Positions 19,751 through 28,467 of a DNA stretch of 64,000 nucleotides are shown piece by piece; the first letter of the stretch is position 1; the number at the start of each line of letters is the position of its first letter. Below the pieces are notes generated by a model. That model saw only the letters and a list, made by a program, of their open reading frames with translations, did not search any database and was not told the DNA's origin. The translations under genes and the position numbers were made by a program. The stretch lies in NCBI GenBank assembly GCA_028281105.1, contig JANQKQ010000009.1, positions 1 through 64,000 on the forward strand, given 5' to 3'. The DNA comes from Rhizobiaceae bacterium (GTDB lineage Bacteria > Pseudomonadota > Alphaproteobacteria > Rhizobiales > Rhizobiaceae).

Positions 19751-20323
19751 GTGAGCGCAACGAAGACCGCGGCAAGGACTGAGCCGACCCGACGCGATTT
19801 CCTTTATGTGGCCACCGGCGCCGTGGGCACGGTCGGCACGCTGGCGCTGGCCTGGCCGTTCGTCGATCAGATGAACCCGGATGCATCCACGCTGGCGCTG
19901 GCGTCGATCGAGGTGGACGTGTCCGCCATGGAGCCCGGCCAGGCGATCACGGTGAAATGGCGCGGCAAGCCCGTCTTCATTCGCTACCGCACCGATGAAG
20001 AGGTGGCCGAGGCGGATTCGGTGGAGCTTGAGACGCTCAAGGACAAGGATGCCCGCAACCAGAACCTGGGCCCGGCGGTGGACGCCACCGACCTTAACCG
20101 CTCGGCTGGCGAAGGACGCGAATCATGGATCGTGATGATCGGCTCGTGCACCCACCTGGGCTGCGTGCCCGTGGGGCTGGCAGGTGACTTCGGTGGTTGG
20201 TTCTGCCCCTGCCACGGCTCGCACTACGACACGGCCGGCCGCATCCGCAAAGGCCCCGCTCCGGAAAATCTGCTGATCCCACCGTTCGGCTTCGTTTCCG
20301 ACACCACCATCAAGATCGGCTAG
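19751..20323 (+). CDS. petA: Ubiquinol-cytochrome c reductase Rieske iron-sulfur subunit
   Basis: 190 residues from GTG 19751, chosen because AAAGGA lies ten bases upstream; a TTG at 19730 would place that site inside the gene. A twin-arginine motif RRDF (14-17) precedes one transmembrane helix (about 19-40). The 2Fe-2S ligands are CTHLGC (133-138) and CPCHGS (152-157). The protein moves electrons from ubiquinol to cytochrome c1 in the periplasm. It is the first gene of petABC, with 24 bp to cytochrome b. Confidence 0.95.
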   Translation: MSATKTAARTEPTRRDFLYVATGAVGTVGTLALAWPFVDQMNPDASTLALASIEVDVSAMEPGQAITVKWRGKPVFIRYRTDEEVAEADSVELETLKDKDARNQNLGPAVDATDLNRSAGEGRESWIVMIGSCTHLGCVPVGLAGDFGGWFCPCHGSHYDTAGRIRKGPAPENLLIPPFGFVSDTTIKIG

Positions 20324-20347
20324 AGCGCCAGCCAAGGAGAAGTTCTT

Positions 20348-21667
20348 ATGAGCGGCGGACACTCGCAATATAAGCCGAGCAGCGGCTTGATGAAATGGCT
20401 CGACGCACGCCTGCCGCTGCCGCGGCTGGTCTATGACAGCTTCGTCGCCTATCCCGTCCCGCGCAATCTGAACAACTGGTACACCTTCGGCGCGATCCTG
20501 TCGGCGATACTGGTGCTGCAGATCGTCACCGGCGTGGTGCTGGCGATGCACTACGTGGCCTCGACGGACCTGGCGTTCAACTCCATCGAGCACATCATGC
20601 GCGACGTCAATTACGGCTGGCTGATGCGCCGGCTGCACGCCAACGGCGCCTCGTTCTTCTTCGTCGCCGTGTACATCCACATGTTCCGCTCGATGTATTA
20701 CGGCTCGTACAAGGAGCCGCGCGAGGTGTTGTGGATCCTCGGCGTCATCCTGTTCATCCTGATGATCGCCACCGCATTCATGGGCTATGTGCTGCCCTGG
20801 GGCCAGATGAGCTTCTGGGCCGCGACCGTGATCACCGGGCTGTTCTCCGCCATTCCGTTCATCGGCGAAACCATCCAGCTGTGGCTGCTCGGCGGCTTCG
20901 CGGTCGACAACGCCACGCTCAACCGGTTCTTCTCGCTGCACTACCTGCTCCCGTTCATCATCGCCGGCGTCGTGGTGCTGCACGTTTGGGCGCTGCACGT
21001 TTCCGGCCAGACCAACCCCACCGGGGTCGAGGTCAAGAACATGCGCAAGGAGACGGTGCCGTTCACGCCGTACGCGACGATCAAGGACCTGTTCGCGCTG
21101 ATGGTGTTCCTGCTGGTGATGGCTTGGTTCGTGTTCTACCTTCCCGACTTCCTCGGCCATCCTGACAACTACATCCCGGCCGACCCGCTCAAGACGCCGG
21201 CGCACATCGTGCCTGAATGGTATTTCCTGCCGTTCTACGCGATCCTGCGCGCGGTCGACTTCAATATCGGCATTCCGTTCACCGAGGTCGTGCTGATCGA
21301 TTCCAAGCTCGGCGGCGTCATCGCCATGTTCGCTTCGCTGATCGTGCTGCTGTTCCTGCCCTGGCTCGACACTTCCAAGGTGCGCTCCGGCAACTATCGC
21401 CCGATGTTCCGGCAGTTCTTCCTGATTTTCGTGGTGGTCTGCATCGGTCTGGGCTGGCTTGGCTCGAAGCCGGCGGAGGGCGGGTACGTCATCGCCGCGC
21501 AGGTGCTGACCGCATGGTACTTCCTGCACTTCCTGGTGATCCTGCCGTGGCTGTCGCGCTATGAAACGCCCAAGCCGATACCGGCTTCCATCGCCGATGC
21601 GGTGCTCGCCGATGAAAGCTCGGCCTCATCGGCCGACAAGAAGACTGCGCCGCAAGCGGCCGAATGA
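20348..21667 (+). CDS. petB: Cytochrome b subunit of the bc1 complex
   Basis: 439 residues, a full-length bacterial cytochrome b fused across both the b6-like and subunit IV-like parts. It has eight or more transmembrane helices, haem-ligand histidines in helices B and D (for example [23 protein letters not shown]), the [14 protein letters not shown] quinol-site stretch and a hydrophilic C-terminal tail rich in Ala and Ser. It carries the quinol oxidation and quinone reduction sites of complex III in the inner membrane. A strong AAGGAGAAG precedes the start. It sits between petA and petC. Confidence 0.96.
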   Translation: MSGGHSQYKPSSGLMKWLDARLPLPRLVYDSFVAYPVPRNLNNWYTFGAILSAILVLQIVTGVVLAMHYVASTDLAFNSIEHIMRDVNYGWLMRRLHANGASFFFVAVYIHMFRSMYYGSYKEPREVLWILGVILFILMIATAFMGYVLPWGQMSFWAATVITGLFSAIPFIGETIQLWLLGGFAVDNATLNRFFSLHYLLPFIIAGVVVLHVWALHVSGQTNPTGVEVKNMRKETVPFTPYATIKDLFALMVFLLVMAWFVFYLPDFLGHPDNYIPADPLKTPAHIVPEWYFLPFYAILRAVDFNIGIPFTEVVLIDSKLGGVIAMFASLIVLLFLPWLDTSKVRSGNYRPMFRQFFLIFVVVCIGLGWLGSKPAEGGYVIAAQVLTAWYFLHFLVILPWLSRYETPKPIPASIADAVLADESSASSADKKTAPQAAE

Positions 21668-21683
21668 GTTGCGGGGACACTCG

Positions 21684-22523
21684 ATGAAAATGACCAGACT
21701 CCTCACGATCGCAGCGGCGGCGGCCGCCGTCGGCCTGGCCGCGGCTGCGCCCGCCCAGGCGGCCGACTACCCGACCAAGGACCCCCGGCAGATCGAATGG
21801 AGCTTTGCCGGACCGTTCGGCCACTGGGACATCGGCCAGCTGCAGCGCGGCCTGAAGGTCTATATCGAAGTCTGCTCGTCATGCCATTCGCTCGATCTGA
21901 TCGCGTTCCGCAATCTCAAGGCGCTCGGCTATTCGGACGCCCAGGTCAAAGCTCTGGCTTCCGAATACGACATCGAGGACGGCCCGAACGAGGACGGCGA
22001 GATGTTCGACCGCCCCGGCGTGCCGGCCGACCGCTTCCCCGGTCCCTACGCCAATGCCCAGGAGGCTGCAGCTGCCAACAACGGCGCGGCACCGCCCGAC
22101 TTCTCCCTGCTCGCCAAGGCGCGCGCGCCCCAGCGCGGCTTCCCCACGTTCGTATTCGACGTGTTCTGGGGTCCTTATGCGGAGAACGGTCCCGACTACA
22201 TCTATTCGCTGATGACCGGCTACCAGGACCCGCCGGCCGGCAAGGAGGTCGCCGAAGGCACCCACTACAACCCGTACTTCATCTCCGGCGACACGCTGGC
22301 CATGGCCAATCCGCTGGACGACGATCTGGTGGACTATGACGACGGCTCGCCGCAGACGGTAGATCAATACGCAGCCGACATCTCCGCCTTCATGATGTGG
22401 GCCGCCGAACCGCACCTGGTCGAGCGCAAGCAGCTGGGCTTCAAGACCATGCTGTTCCTGATCGTGCTGACCGCGCTGGTCTATCTGACCAAGAAGAAGG
22501 TCTGGGCGGCGCTGAAGCAGTAG
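21684..22523 (+). CDS. petC: Cytochrome c1 of the bc1 complex
   Basis: 279 residues. It has a cleavable signal peptide (about 1-27, ending AQA-ADYP), the covalent haem motif CSSCH at 64-68, a likely axial methionine in GDTLAMANPL, and one C-terminal membrane anchor (about 255-272) followed by KKKVW. It passes electrons from the Rieske centre to soluble or membrane cytochrome c. GGGGA lies upstream of ATG 21684; the second ATG at 21690 is an alternative start. It is the last gene of the petABC operon, 16 bp after petB. Confidence 0.95.
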   Translation: MKMTRLLTIAAAAAAVGLAAAAPAQAADYPTKDPRQIEWSFAGPFGHWDIGQLQRGLKVYIEVCSSCHSLDLIAFRNLKALGYSDAQVKALASEYDIEDGPNEDGEMFDRPGVPADRFPGPYANAQEAAAANNGAAPPDFSLLAKARAPQRGFPTFVFDVFWGPYAENGPDYIYSLMTGYQDPPAGKEVAEGTHYNPYFISGDTLAMANPLDDDLVDYDDGSPQTVDQYAADISAFMMWAAEPHLVERKQLGFKTMLFLIVLTALVYLTKKKVWAALKQ

Positions 22524-22570
22524 GCGCCGGTGACATTCCGTCCTGTCGGTCTTAAGGTCCTCGTGTTGTT

Positions 22571-22594
22571 TGCGCGAGCGGTAGTGCTCGCGCA
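22571..22594. terminator. Hairpin after petC
   Basis: Perfect 9-bp arms TGCGCGAGC and GCTCGCGCA enclose a 6-base loop. No T-run follows, so it may be an mRNA-stabilising 3-prime hairpin rather than a classical terminator. A partial REP-like palindrome (CCCTCGCCTCAGGGGCGAGG) follows near 22654-22673, before apt. Confidence 0.5.
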
Positions 22595-22705
22595 TCAGTC
22601 TCTTGGCAGTAGTCTGCACGCTTGACCCGGAGCCGGGGAAGCAAAAGACTTAGCCCTCGCCTCAGGGGCGAGGATGACCCGGAACGGACCAAACGGACCC
22701 CCAAA

Positions 22706-23251
22706 ATGACCGAAACCCTCGAGCAGACCCTGCGCTCGGCCATTCGCAACATTCCCGACTACCCCAAGAAGGGAATCATCTTTCGCGACATCACCACGCT
22801 GCTGGGACAGCCGGCCGCGTTTCGCCGGGCGGTTGACGAGCTGGTTCACCCTTACGCCGGGCGGCGCATCGACAAGGTAGCCGGCATCGAGGCGCGCGGC
22901 TTCATCCTGGGCGGCGCGGTGGCGCACCAGCTTTCCTGCGGCTTCGTTCCCATTCGCAAGAAAGGCAAGCTGCCGCACGACACCGTGCGCATCGCCTACT
23001 CCCTGGAATACGGCATCGACGAGATGGAGATGCACAAGGACGCGATCGGCGTCGGCGAAGAGGTGATCCTGGTCGACGACCTGATCGCCACGGGAGGAAC
23101 GGCGGAGGCGGCGGTCAAGCTGCTGCAGCGGATGGAAGCGGTCGTGGTGGCCGCCTGCTTCGTCATCGACCTGCCCGACTTGGGCGGCCGCAGCAAGATC
23201 GAGCAGCTTGGCGTGCCCGTGCGCACGCTGATCGAATTCGAGGGCGATTAG
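22706..23251 (+). CDS. apt: Adenine phosphoribosyltransferase
   Basis: 181 residues, normal family length. It converts adenine and PRPP to AMP in purine salvage. The family opening ([18 protein letters not shown]), the GIEARGF stretch and the PRPP-binding motif [14 protein letters not shown] are intact. It follows petC by 182 bp with a hairpin and a repeat fragment between, so it probably has its own promoter. It is convergent with the TVP38-like gene. Confidence 0.95.
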   Translation: MTETLEQTLRSAIRNIPDYPKKGIIFRDITTLLGQPAAFRRAVDELVHPYAGRRIDKVAGIEARGFILGGAVAHQLSCGFVPIRKKGKLPHDTVRIAYSLEYGIDEMEMHKDAIGVGEEVILVDDLIATGGTAEAAVKLLQRMEAVVVAACFVIDLPDLGGRSKIEQLGVPVRTLIEFEGD

Positions 23252-23267
23252 GATCTTGTTGGCGGCT

Positions 23268-23341
23268 CCGGCCCGCTCCCCCACCCAACCACCCCACGGC
23301 AGTATCCTCGCAGGGGGTGGTTGGGTGGGGGAGCGGGCCGG
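23268..23341. repeat. Perfect 28-bp inverted repeat between convergent genes
   Basis: Arms 23268-23295 and 23314-23341 are exact reverse complements with an 18-base loop. The arm core reads GCCCGCTCCCCCACCCAACC. It lies between the stops of apt (+) and the TVP38-like gene (-). Transcribed from either side it forms a very stable stem, so it may stop transcription or protect both mRNA ends; no T-run follows on either strand. Confidence 0.85.
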
Positions 23342-23356
23342 GCCGCATAAAGAATC

Positions 23357-24088
23357 CTATCCCGTCGGCTCGCGAACGGAACCCGGGCCGTCGACCGCAG
23401 GCTTTGCGCTGAGGCTCTTGCGGTTACGCGCATAGATCCACATGCCCACGGCGACCGAGATGGCGAACAGGATAATCGCCAGCGCGATGCGCGCGCCCGA
23501 GCCGATTGTCACTCCCGAACCCATCAGCGCGAACACCACCGTCTGCGGCACATAGCCGAGCGCCGAACCCGCCACAAAAGGCGCAAGCGGAATGCCCGAT
23601 GCGCCGGCGGCGAGATTGGTGATGAGATTGGAGCCGGCGGGCAACAGCCGGATCATCACGGTGACGCCCAACGCGTTGGCCGCCCACGCCTTGATGGCGA
23701 TGTCCACCCTGCCTCGCAGCAGCCCGCTCACCAGATCGCGGAAATAGCGCGCACCGCTGAACGCCGCCAGGCAGCCGAGTACGGTGGCGCCCAGCGCCAG
23801 CACCACGCCCCAGGCCAATCCGAAGAAGTAGGCGGCGAAGAAGCTCACCACCTGGCGCGGCCCGCCCACGGCGGTCACACCAGCGCCCAGGACAAGGAAG
23901 ACCGCCATGGCGCGCAGCCGCTCTCCGCCATCGCTGGTGGCGGCCGGATCGGCCAGCGCCAGCAACTGTTCGAAGTCAACGTCTCTGGCCAGATAACCGA
24001 CGGCCAGCAGCGCACCGATCAGCAGCGCACTCTTGAACACCAGGCGCGGCCCGATGACGCGGTACACCGTTTGCAGGCGATTGGACAT
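23357..24088 (-). CDS. TVP38/TMEM64 (VTT-domain) family membrane protein
   Basis: 243 residues with about five or six membrane segments. The VTT/SNARE-associated core includes GPRQVVSFFAAYFFGLAWG, a GATVLGCLAAFSGARYF helix and the LLPAGSNLITNLAAGASG re-entrant stretch, as in YdjZ/TVP38 proteins. Distant relatives (DedA, TMEM41B) move phospholipids between leaflets; the bacterial TVP38 role is not settled. A hydrophilic tail of about 20 residues ends the protein. The gene stands alone, convergent with apt and divergent from the kinase-like gene at 24300. Confidence 0.85.
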   Translation of the reverse strand: MSNRLQTVYRVIGPRLVFKSALLIGALLAVGYLARDVDFEQLLALADPAATSDGGERLRAMAVFLVLGAGVTAVGGPRQVVSFFAAYFFGLAWGVVLALGATVLGCLAAFSGARYFRDLVSGLLRGRVDIAIKAWAANALGVTVMIRLLPAGSNLITNLAAGASGIPLAPFVAGSALGYVPQTVVFALMGSGVTIGSGARIALAIILFAISVAVGMWIYARNRKSLSAKPAVDGPGSVREPTG

Positions 24089-24299
24089 ACGCTTGACTTA
24101 GAGCCTCTGTTTTCAAGCACTTTCGCGAGCGCAAAGTTAAGCAACTTTTGCTGAAAGGGCTCGAGATCCCCTCCGGCGCGATTGACCTAACAACCCGGCG
24201 TCATCGTGGCAATCGCAAAGGAGGCCCACCGGCGCAAGCTTGACCGACTGCGTTGCGGCGGCCAGTGTGGACGCAGGCTTACCCGGTTCCCGACGCGTC

Positions 24300-25361
24300 A
24301 TGAACATTGCAAAACAAAACCCCGCACAGATCGACATAGCAACCCTCGGTCCGTACCTGGAGGCCCATGTGCCCGGCTTTGCCGGCCTGCGCGAGGTGGT
24401 CAAGTTCGACGGCGGCCAGTCCAACCCGACCTATCGGCTGATCGCGGATTCCGGAGAGTATGTGCTTCGCGCCAAGCCGCCGGGCGATCTGCTGAAATCC
24501 GCCCATCAGGTCGACAGGGAATTCCGCGTCATGGCAGCGCTCGCCGGCAGCGCCGTGCCGGTGGCGAAAATGCTGTACCTGGCCGATGAAGACTCACCCA
24601 TCGGGCGGATGTTCTTCGTCATGGAATATGTCGAGGGGCGCATCTTCTGGGACCCGGCTTTGCCGGAGCTCGGCAAGGGCGAAGCGGCGAACCGCGAGTG
24701 CGCCGCTATCTACGATGCGATGAACGCGGCGCTGGCCGCGCTGCACTCGGTCGACGTGAAGGCCGCCGGCCTTGCCGATTTCGGCGTGCCGGGCAGCTAT
24801 TTCGAGCGGCAGCTGTCGCGCTGGACCAAGCAATATCGGGCCAGCGAAGTCGATCGCATCGATGACGTCCACCGGCTGATCACCTGGCTGGAGGAGCACC
24901 TGCCGCCCGACGATGGCGCGGCGAGCCTGGTGCATGGCGACTACCGCCTCGACAACATGATCTTCGCGCCGGACCGGCCGGAGATCCTCGCCATTCTGGA
25001 CTGGGAACTGTCGACCCTGGGTCACCCGCTCGCCGATCTCGCCTATCAGTGCATGCAGTGGCGCCTGCCCCATCAAGGCGGATTTCGCGGCCTGGGCGGC
25101 ATCGACCGCGCATGTGTCGGACTGCCCACCGAGGCCGACTATGTGGCCGCCTATTGCCGCCGCCGCGGCATCGACGCCATCGACAACTGGTTCTTCTACC
25201 TGGCGTTCTCGTTCTTCCGCATCGCCGCCATCCTGCAGGGGGTCTACAAACGCTCGCTGGACGGCAATGCGTCCAACCCCGAACGCGCCAAGCTGTACGG
25301 CGCGGCTGTGCCGGTCCTGGGAACGATGGCTATGGAAATGATCCGCGAAGAAGCCGGCTGA
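24300..25361 (+). CDS. APH-fold phosphotransferase (ACAD10/choline-kinase-like)
   Basis: 353 residues. The aminoglycoside phosphotransferase fold is shown by FDGGQSNPTYRL near the start, LRAKPPGDLLKSAHQVDREF (lysine of the nucleotide site), HGDYRLDNMIF (catalytic loop) and ILDWELSTLG (metal-binding Asp). This branch is usually annotated near acyl-CoA dehydrogenases (human ACAD10/11 amino-terminal domain) and may phosphorylate hydroxyacyl-CoA; no such dehydrogenase is next to it here. ATG 24300 is chosen by homology but has no Shine-Dalgarno; a TTG at 24240 follows AAAGGAGG at a long spacing and is an alternative start. Confidence 0.85.
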   Translation: MNIAKQNPAQIDIATLGPYLEAHVPGFAGLREVVKFDGGQSNPTYRLIADSGEYVLRAKPPGDLLKSAHQVDREFRVMAALAGSAVPVAKMLYLADEDSPIGRMFFVMEYVEGRIFWDPALPELGKGEAANRECAAIYDAMNAALAALHSVDVKAAGLADFGVPGSYFERQLSRWTKQYRASEVDRIDDVHRLITWLEEHLPPDDGAASLVHGDYRLDNMIFAPDRPEILAILDWELSTLGHPLADLAYQCMQWRLPHQGGFRGLGGIDRACVGLPTEADYVAAYCRRRGIDAIDNWFFYLAFSFFRIAAILQGVYKRSLDGNASNPERAKLYGAAVPVLGTMAMEMIREEAG

Positions 25362-25362
25362 T

Positions 25363-26373
25363 CTATTCGGCCACTACCGCCGGCGCCTTCATCTCATCGT
25401 ATTGCCGATAGACGATCCGCCGCGCGATCGCGATGCCGACAACGGCCACGACGAGGCCCGCCGGCAGGTCGATCAGATGGTGACCGCCGTGCAAGAAGAT
25501 GCCCGGCATGATCAGTAGATTCAGAACCAGGTAGACGGGAAACAGCCAGCGGATCGAGCGCGCCGCGGTGATGGCGATCAGCGCCAGCACGATGTGGTAG
25601 GACGGGAAGGCCACCAGGCCCTTGATCTGCTTTGGTGAGATGAAGCCCGGCCCCTCCCGGCTCATCGCCACCATATGGTCGCCATAGGCCGTGTCGACGA
25701 CGGGCGAAGCCAGCGCCTCCATCGCCATCGGCAGGTCGTAGAGCGACTTGGCGCCCAGCGACGGAAACAACCCCCAGAAGCAGATGGTGAAGGTGGCGGT
25801 AATCGTGACCGCTGTGATCAGCACGTGCAGCTCGCGCAGCCGGCCGGCGAAGCCCAAGATCACCACCAGGGCGGCGAACTGAGGAATGGTCGACATGTAG
25901 GCCACGCGCAGCACCATGTTGACAGTCGGGTGCTGCCCCGCCCACTCGATCATTGCCGGCCAATGATAGCCGAACACCTGGTCGACAGCGTTGAGGCCCA
26001 CGTCGATCGGCTCGCGCCACAGCGGCAGCAGCAAGGTGTTGAAGGTGGAAAGACACAGGGAAAAGAAGATGAACAGGGCGGCACACACGGTCGCCGCGCC
26101 GATCCGCTGCGACCGGCCGGACCGCCGGTAGAAAGTGCCGACCGCCATCAGCCCAGCCACCAGTGCGATGATGGCGCCGTAGGCCGGCAGGTCGATCCGC
26201 ACCCCCTTCACCGCGATTAGGACCAGATCGATCGCCGCCGCCGCCAGCGCGACCGTCAGCATCGACCGCTCCGCCGGCCACAGCCGGGCGGATGCCCAAA
26301 GCGGCATGGTGATGGTGTTGGTTGCCACCGGTTTGCTCCGTGCCCACTCGCTCGCCTGTGGGTACCGGCGCAT
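25363..26373 (-). CDS. PAP2-superfamily membrane protein (inositol phosphotransferase-like)
   Basis: 336 residues with eight or so membrane helices. The PAP2_3-type signature is AFPSYHIVLAL followed by HGGHHLIDLPAG, giving the two catalytic histidines and Asp of lipid phosphatases and phosphotransferases. Similar proteins include inositol phosphorylceramide and phosphatidylinositol-type synthases and plain PAP2 phosphatases; which one applies is unknown. ATG 26373 is used, though no Shine-Dalgarno is seen; an internal ATG near MPLWAS is possible. The stop is 2 bp from the convergent kinase stop. Confidence 0.75.
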   Translation of the reverse strand: MRRYPQASEWARSKPVATNTITMPLWASARLWPAERSMLTVALAAAAIDLVLIAVKGVRIDLPAYGAIIALVAGLMAVGTFYRRSGRSQRIGAATVCAALFIFFSLCLSTFNTLLLPLWREPIDVGLNAVDQVFGYHWPAMIEWAGQHPTVNMVLRVAYMSTIPQFAALVVILGFAGRLRELHVLITAVTITATFTICFWGLFPSLGAKSLYDLPMAMEALASPVVDTAYGDHMVAMSREGPGFISPKQIKGLVAFPSYHIVLALIAITAARSIRWLFPVYLVLNLLIMPGIFLHGGHHLIDLPAGLVVAVVGIAIARRIVYRQYDEMKAPAVVAE

Positions 26374-26402
26374 GATTAACAAACGTTGAAACCGGCCTGC
26401 CC

Positions 26403-26507
26403 TAGAGCCTGTTCGGTTTTGATTGAATCAAAACCGGGCTCTAAGTCTTTGTTTTTGCGCACATCCGGACGGATAACCGGTGTCCACTTATCCTGGATGT
26501 GCTCTAG
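26403..26507. repeat. 105-bp stop-codon repeat, copy A
   Basis: It begins TAGAGCCTGTTCGG, holds a first palindrome (GGTTTTGATT / AATCAAAACC) and a second inverted repeat around GCGCACATCC...GGATGTGC, and ends GCTCTAG. Read on the minus strand its TAGAGCACATCC end provides the stop codon (26506-26504) of the HD-domain gene. Copies B, C and D are at 32195, 42520 and 55771. Confidence 0.9.
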
Positions 26508-27124
26508 GCCTTTGCAGGCGGCAGCCCGACCACTTCGCCGGCGCGAATGACGGCCGGGTCGTAGGCTTTGCGGGCGAACACTTCGCGCACCCGGTCCTCG
26601 AAGTGTTCGAGCGGCTGCATGGGATAGTCGGGATCGAACGATGACTGGTCCCAGCGCTCGCAGAAGTCGGCGCAGGTTTGGTAGAACGGGTTGTCTGCGT
26701 GCTTGTCGCGCTCGTCGCGGTCCCAGCCGTAATGGTGGCCGTAATAGTGCATCTGGAAGATGCCGTGATGTTCGACCACCCAGGTCACCTCCTCACGCAT
26801 GAACGGACGCAGGATTTCGGCGGCGAAGCGGTCGTGGTTCTGCGGCGCCAGTCCGTCGCCGATGTCGTGCAGCAGCGCCGCCACCACCCAGTCGATATCA
26901 GCGTCGTCGGCTTCGGCGCGGGTGGCGGCCTGCAGACCGTGCTCAAGCCGCGTGATGCGGTAACCGGCCAGCGATTCATCGGCCTGGCCGCGAAGCTCGC
27001 GAAGGATGCGGTCCGCCGTCATCGCCTGATAGGGCTTCTCCAGCTCGCGCAGCATCAGATATTCGTCACGGGTGCCGTCCTTCATCTGGGTGAAGGATAC
27101 GGTTTGGTCGGATCGTCCGCTCAT
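26504..27124 (-). CDS. HD-domain mixed-valent di-iron oxygenase candidate (PhnZ/TmpB-like)
   Basis: 206 residues from ATG 27124, which has GGAG eight bases upstream. The metal ligand pattern His62, His86-Asp87, His97, His119/120 and Asp159 (LEHG, LLHDIGD, QNHDRF, EHHG, ERWDQ) contains the extra histidines that distinguish di-iron HD oxygenases from ordinary HD phosphohydrolases. Characterised members are PhnZ and TmpB, which cleave the C-P bond of hydroxylated phosphonates, and myo-inositol oxygenase. The PhyH dioxygenase gene lies 17 bp upstream on the same strand, the same pairing as phnY-phnZ. The phosphonate role is inferred; a plain phosphohydrolase remains possible. Its stop codon lies in repeat copy A. 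Confidence 0.7.
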   Translation of the reverse strand: MSGRSDQTVSFTQMKDGTRDEYLMLRELEKPYQAMTADRILRELRGQADESLAGYRITRLEHGLQAATRAEADDADIDWVVAALLHDIGDGLAPQNHDRFAAEILRPFMREEVTWVVEHHGIFQMHYYGHHYGWDRDERDKHADNPFYQTCADFCERWDQSSFDPDYPMQPLEHFEDRVREVFARKAYDPAVIRAGEVVGLPPAKA

Positions 27125-27141
27125 CGCCCTATCTCCTGCGC

Positions 27142-28029
27142 TCACGCACCCGCCTCGGCGTAGAGGCCGACGGTGACCTCCGCCCCCTTCGCCAGCGCGG
27201 CGGCCTGGTCGGCCAGCACCTGCTCATACAGCGCCGTCGCATGCTCGGGAAAATCCCGGTCAGGTGGCGCAACCTTGATCCAGTTGTGCTGGTCATCATA
27301 CCCGCGCACCAGGGTGGCGTAGTCACGGGTGCCGACCAGTTGGCGCACACGGGGCGTGACGTAGCGCATGACGATGCCGATGCGTCGATCGCCGGAGACG
27401 TTGGGCCCGGAGGCATGGAAGGTGCGCCCGTGATGTAAGGAGAACTGCCCGGGCCGCAGCACAATGTCTGTGGCCTCGCCCTCGTCGACCTCGACCGCCA
27501 TCTCCTGGCCGCGCGAGAGCAGGTTGTCGTGCGAGAACGTGTCGCGATGCGGCTGGATCGCCCGTTTGTGCGAACCGGCGACGAACCGCATGCAGCCCGA
27601 AGCGACGGTCGCCGGCGACAGCGCGATCCAGGCCGAGACGAGCTGGTCGGTGTCGCCGTCGCTGTCCTCGCCCAGACCCCAATAGGTCATGTCCTGGTGC
27701 CAGGTGACCACCTTGTCGCTGCCGGCCTCCTTGATGAAGAACTCGCAGCTCCAGATCAGAATGTTCGGCCCGATGATCGACTGGACAGCATCGAGCATCG
27801 CCGGGATCGTGGCTATTTCCACCGCCAGCGGCAGCACGTGATGGGCGTTGACCCGGAAATACTGGTTGAGATCGCGCCCGCCCGGCACGCCGTCGCGATA
27901 GGTCGCCTCCAGCGCCTCGATGCGCGTCCGCAGCGCCTTTGCCTGCGGTTCGCCGATGGCGGTTAGGGGAAACAGGTACCCGTCGCGATGATATTGGGCG
28001 ACCTGGGCATTCGAAAGACCGGTGGACAT
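27142..28029 (-). CDS. PhyH-family Fe(II)/2-oxoglutarate dioxygenase (PhnY-like)
   Basis: 295 residues from ATG 28029, with GGGAG upstream. The cupin core has WHQDMTYWG (His-x-Asp iron ligands), a distal His in HHGRTFHASGPN and the 2-oxoglutarate arginine in DRRIGIVMRY. The stretch FRDTFSHDNLLSRGQE-like (here HRDTFSHDNLLSRGQE) and the opening YHRDGYLFPL are typical of the PhnY/ectoine-hydroxylase side of the family. PhnY hydroxylates 2-aminoethylphosphonate so that PhnZ can cleave it to glycine and phosphate. The HD-domain gene directly downstream supports such a two-step oxidation. Another quaternary or amine substrate is equally possible. Confidence 0.75.
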   Translation of the reverse strand: MSTGLSNAQVAQYHRDGYLFPLTAIGEPQAKALRTRIEALEATYRDGVPGGRDLNQYFRVNAHHVLPLAVEIATIPAMLDAVQSIIGPNILIWSCEFFIKEAGSDKVVTWHQDMTYWGLGEDSDGDTDQLVSAWIALSPATVASGCMRFVAGSHKRAIQPHRDTFSHDNLLSRGQEMAVEVDEGEATDIVLRPGQFSLHHGRTFHASGPNVSGDRRIGIVMRYVTPRVRQLVGTRDYATLVRGYDDQHNWIKVAPPDRDFPEHATALYEQVLADQAAALAKGAEVTVGLYAEAGA

Positions 28030-28467
28030 GGCGGTTGCTCCCATGCGGATCGGCGCTTGTCGCGCGAACCTGCGCCGCAACGCGGACCGACGCAATGACA
28101 GATTTCGACATCGCGCTTCGCTTTTGGGAGATTTTGGATGTTTGGACGGTGGCGGTTCCCTCCACCATTGTTTTGCCCCGACCCCCCTCCCTCACCACAA
28201 GAGGAAGGGAAGGAAAGTGTGGCAATCCGCCTGCCCAAATCCACCTGCGTCATCCTCGCCCCACTCACTCCCGTCATCCTCGCCCTTGTGGCGAGGATCT
28301 AACCCCGTTGCCGATGGGCCGCAGAACTGGATAGGTGGTTAGATCCTCGGGACAAGCCCGAGGATGACGCGAGCGGGTATGGCAGGGCCCAGATCCCCCT
28401 CCCCCTTGTGGGGAGGGGTTAGGGGTGGGGGTGAATCACACGATGGGGATCGGCGGCCTGAAAGGCC
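28030..28467. repeat. Intergenic region with REP-like element copy 3 and a C/G-rich hairpin
   Basis: No gene is seen. A REP-like element (CGTCATCCTCGCCCTTGTGG ... GGGACAAGCCCGAGGATGACG) spans about 28272-28370, preceded by a half-copy at 28248-28262. A second hairpin at 28396-28418 has arms CCCCTCCCC / GGGGAGGGG. The region separates cckA from phyH, both on the minus strand, and must hold the phyH promoter near 28030-28150. Confidence 0.7.

Noticed and set aside
20316-20340. CTAGAGCGCCAGCC after petA as a further copy of the stop-codon repeat
   Set aside because: Only the first seven bases match; both palindromes of the repeat are absent.
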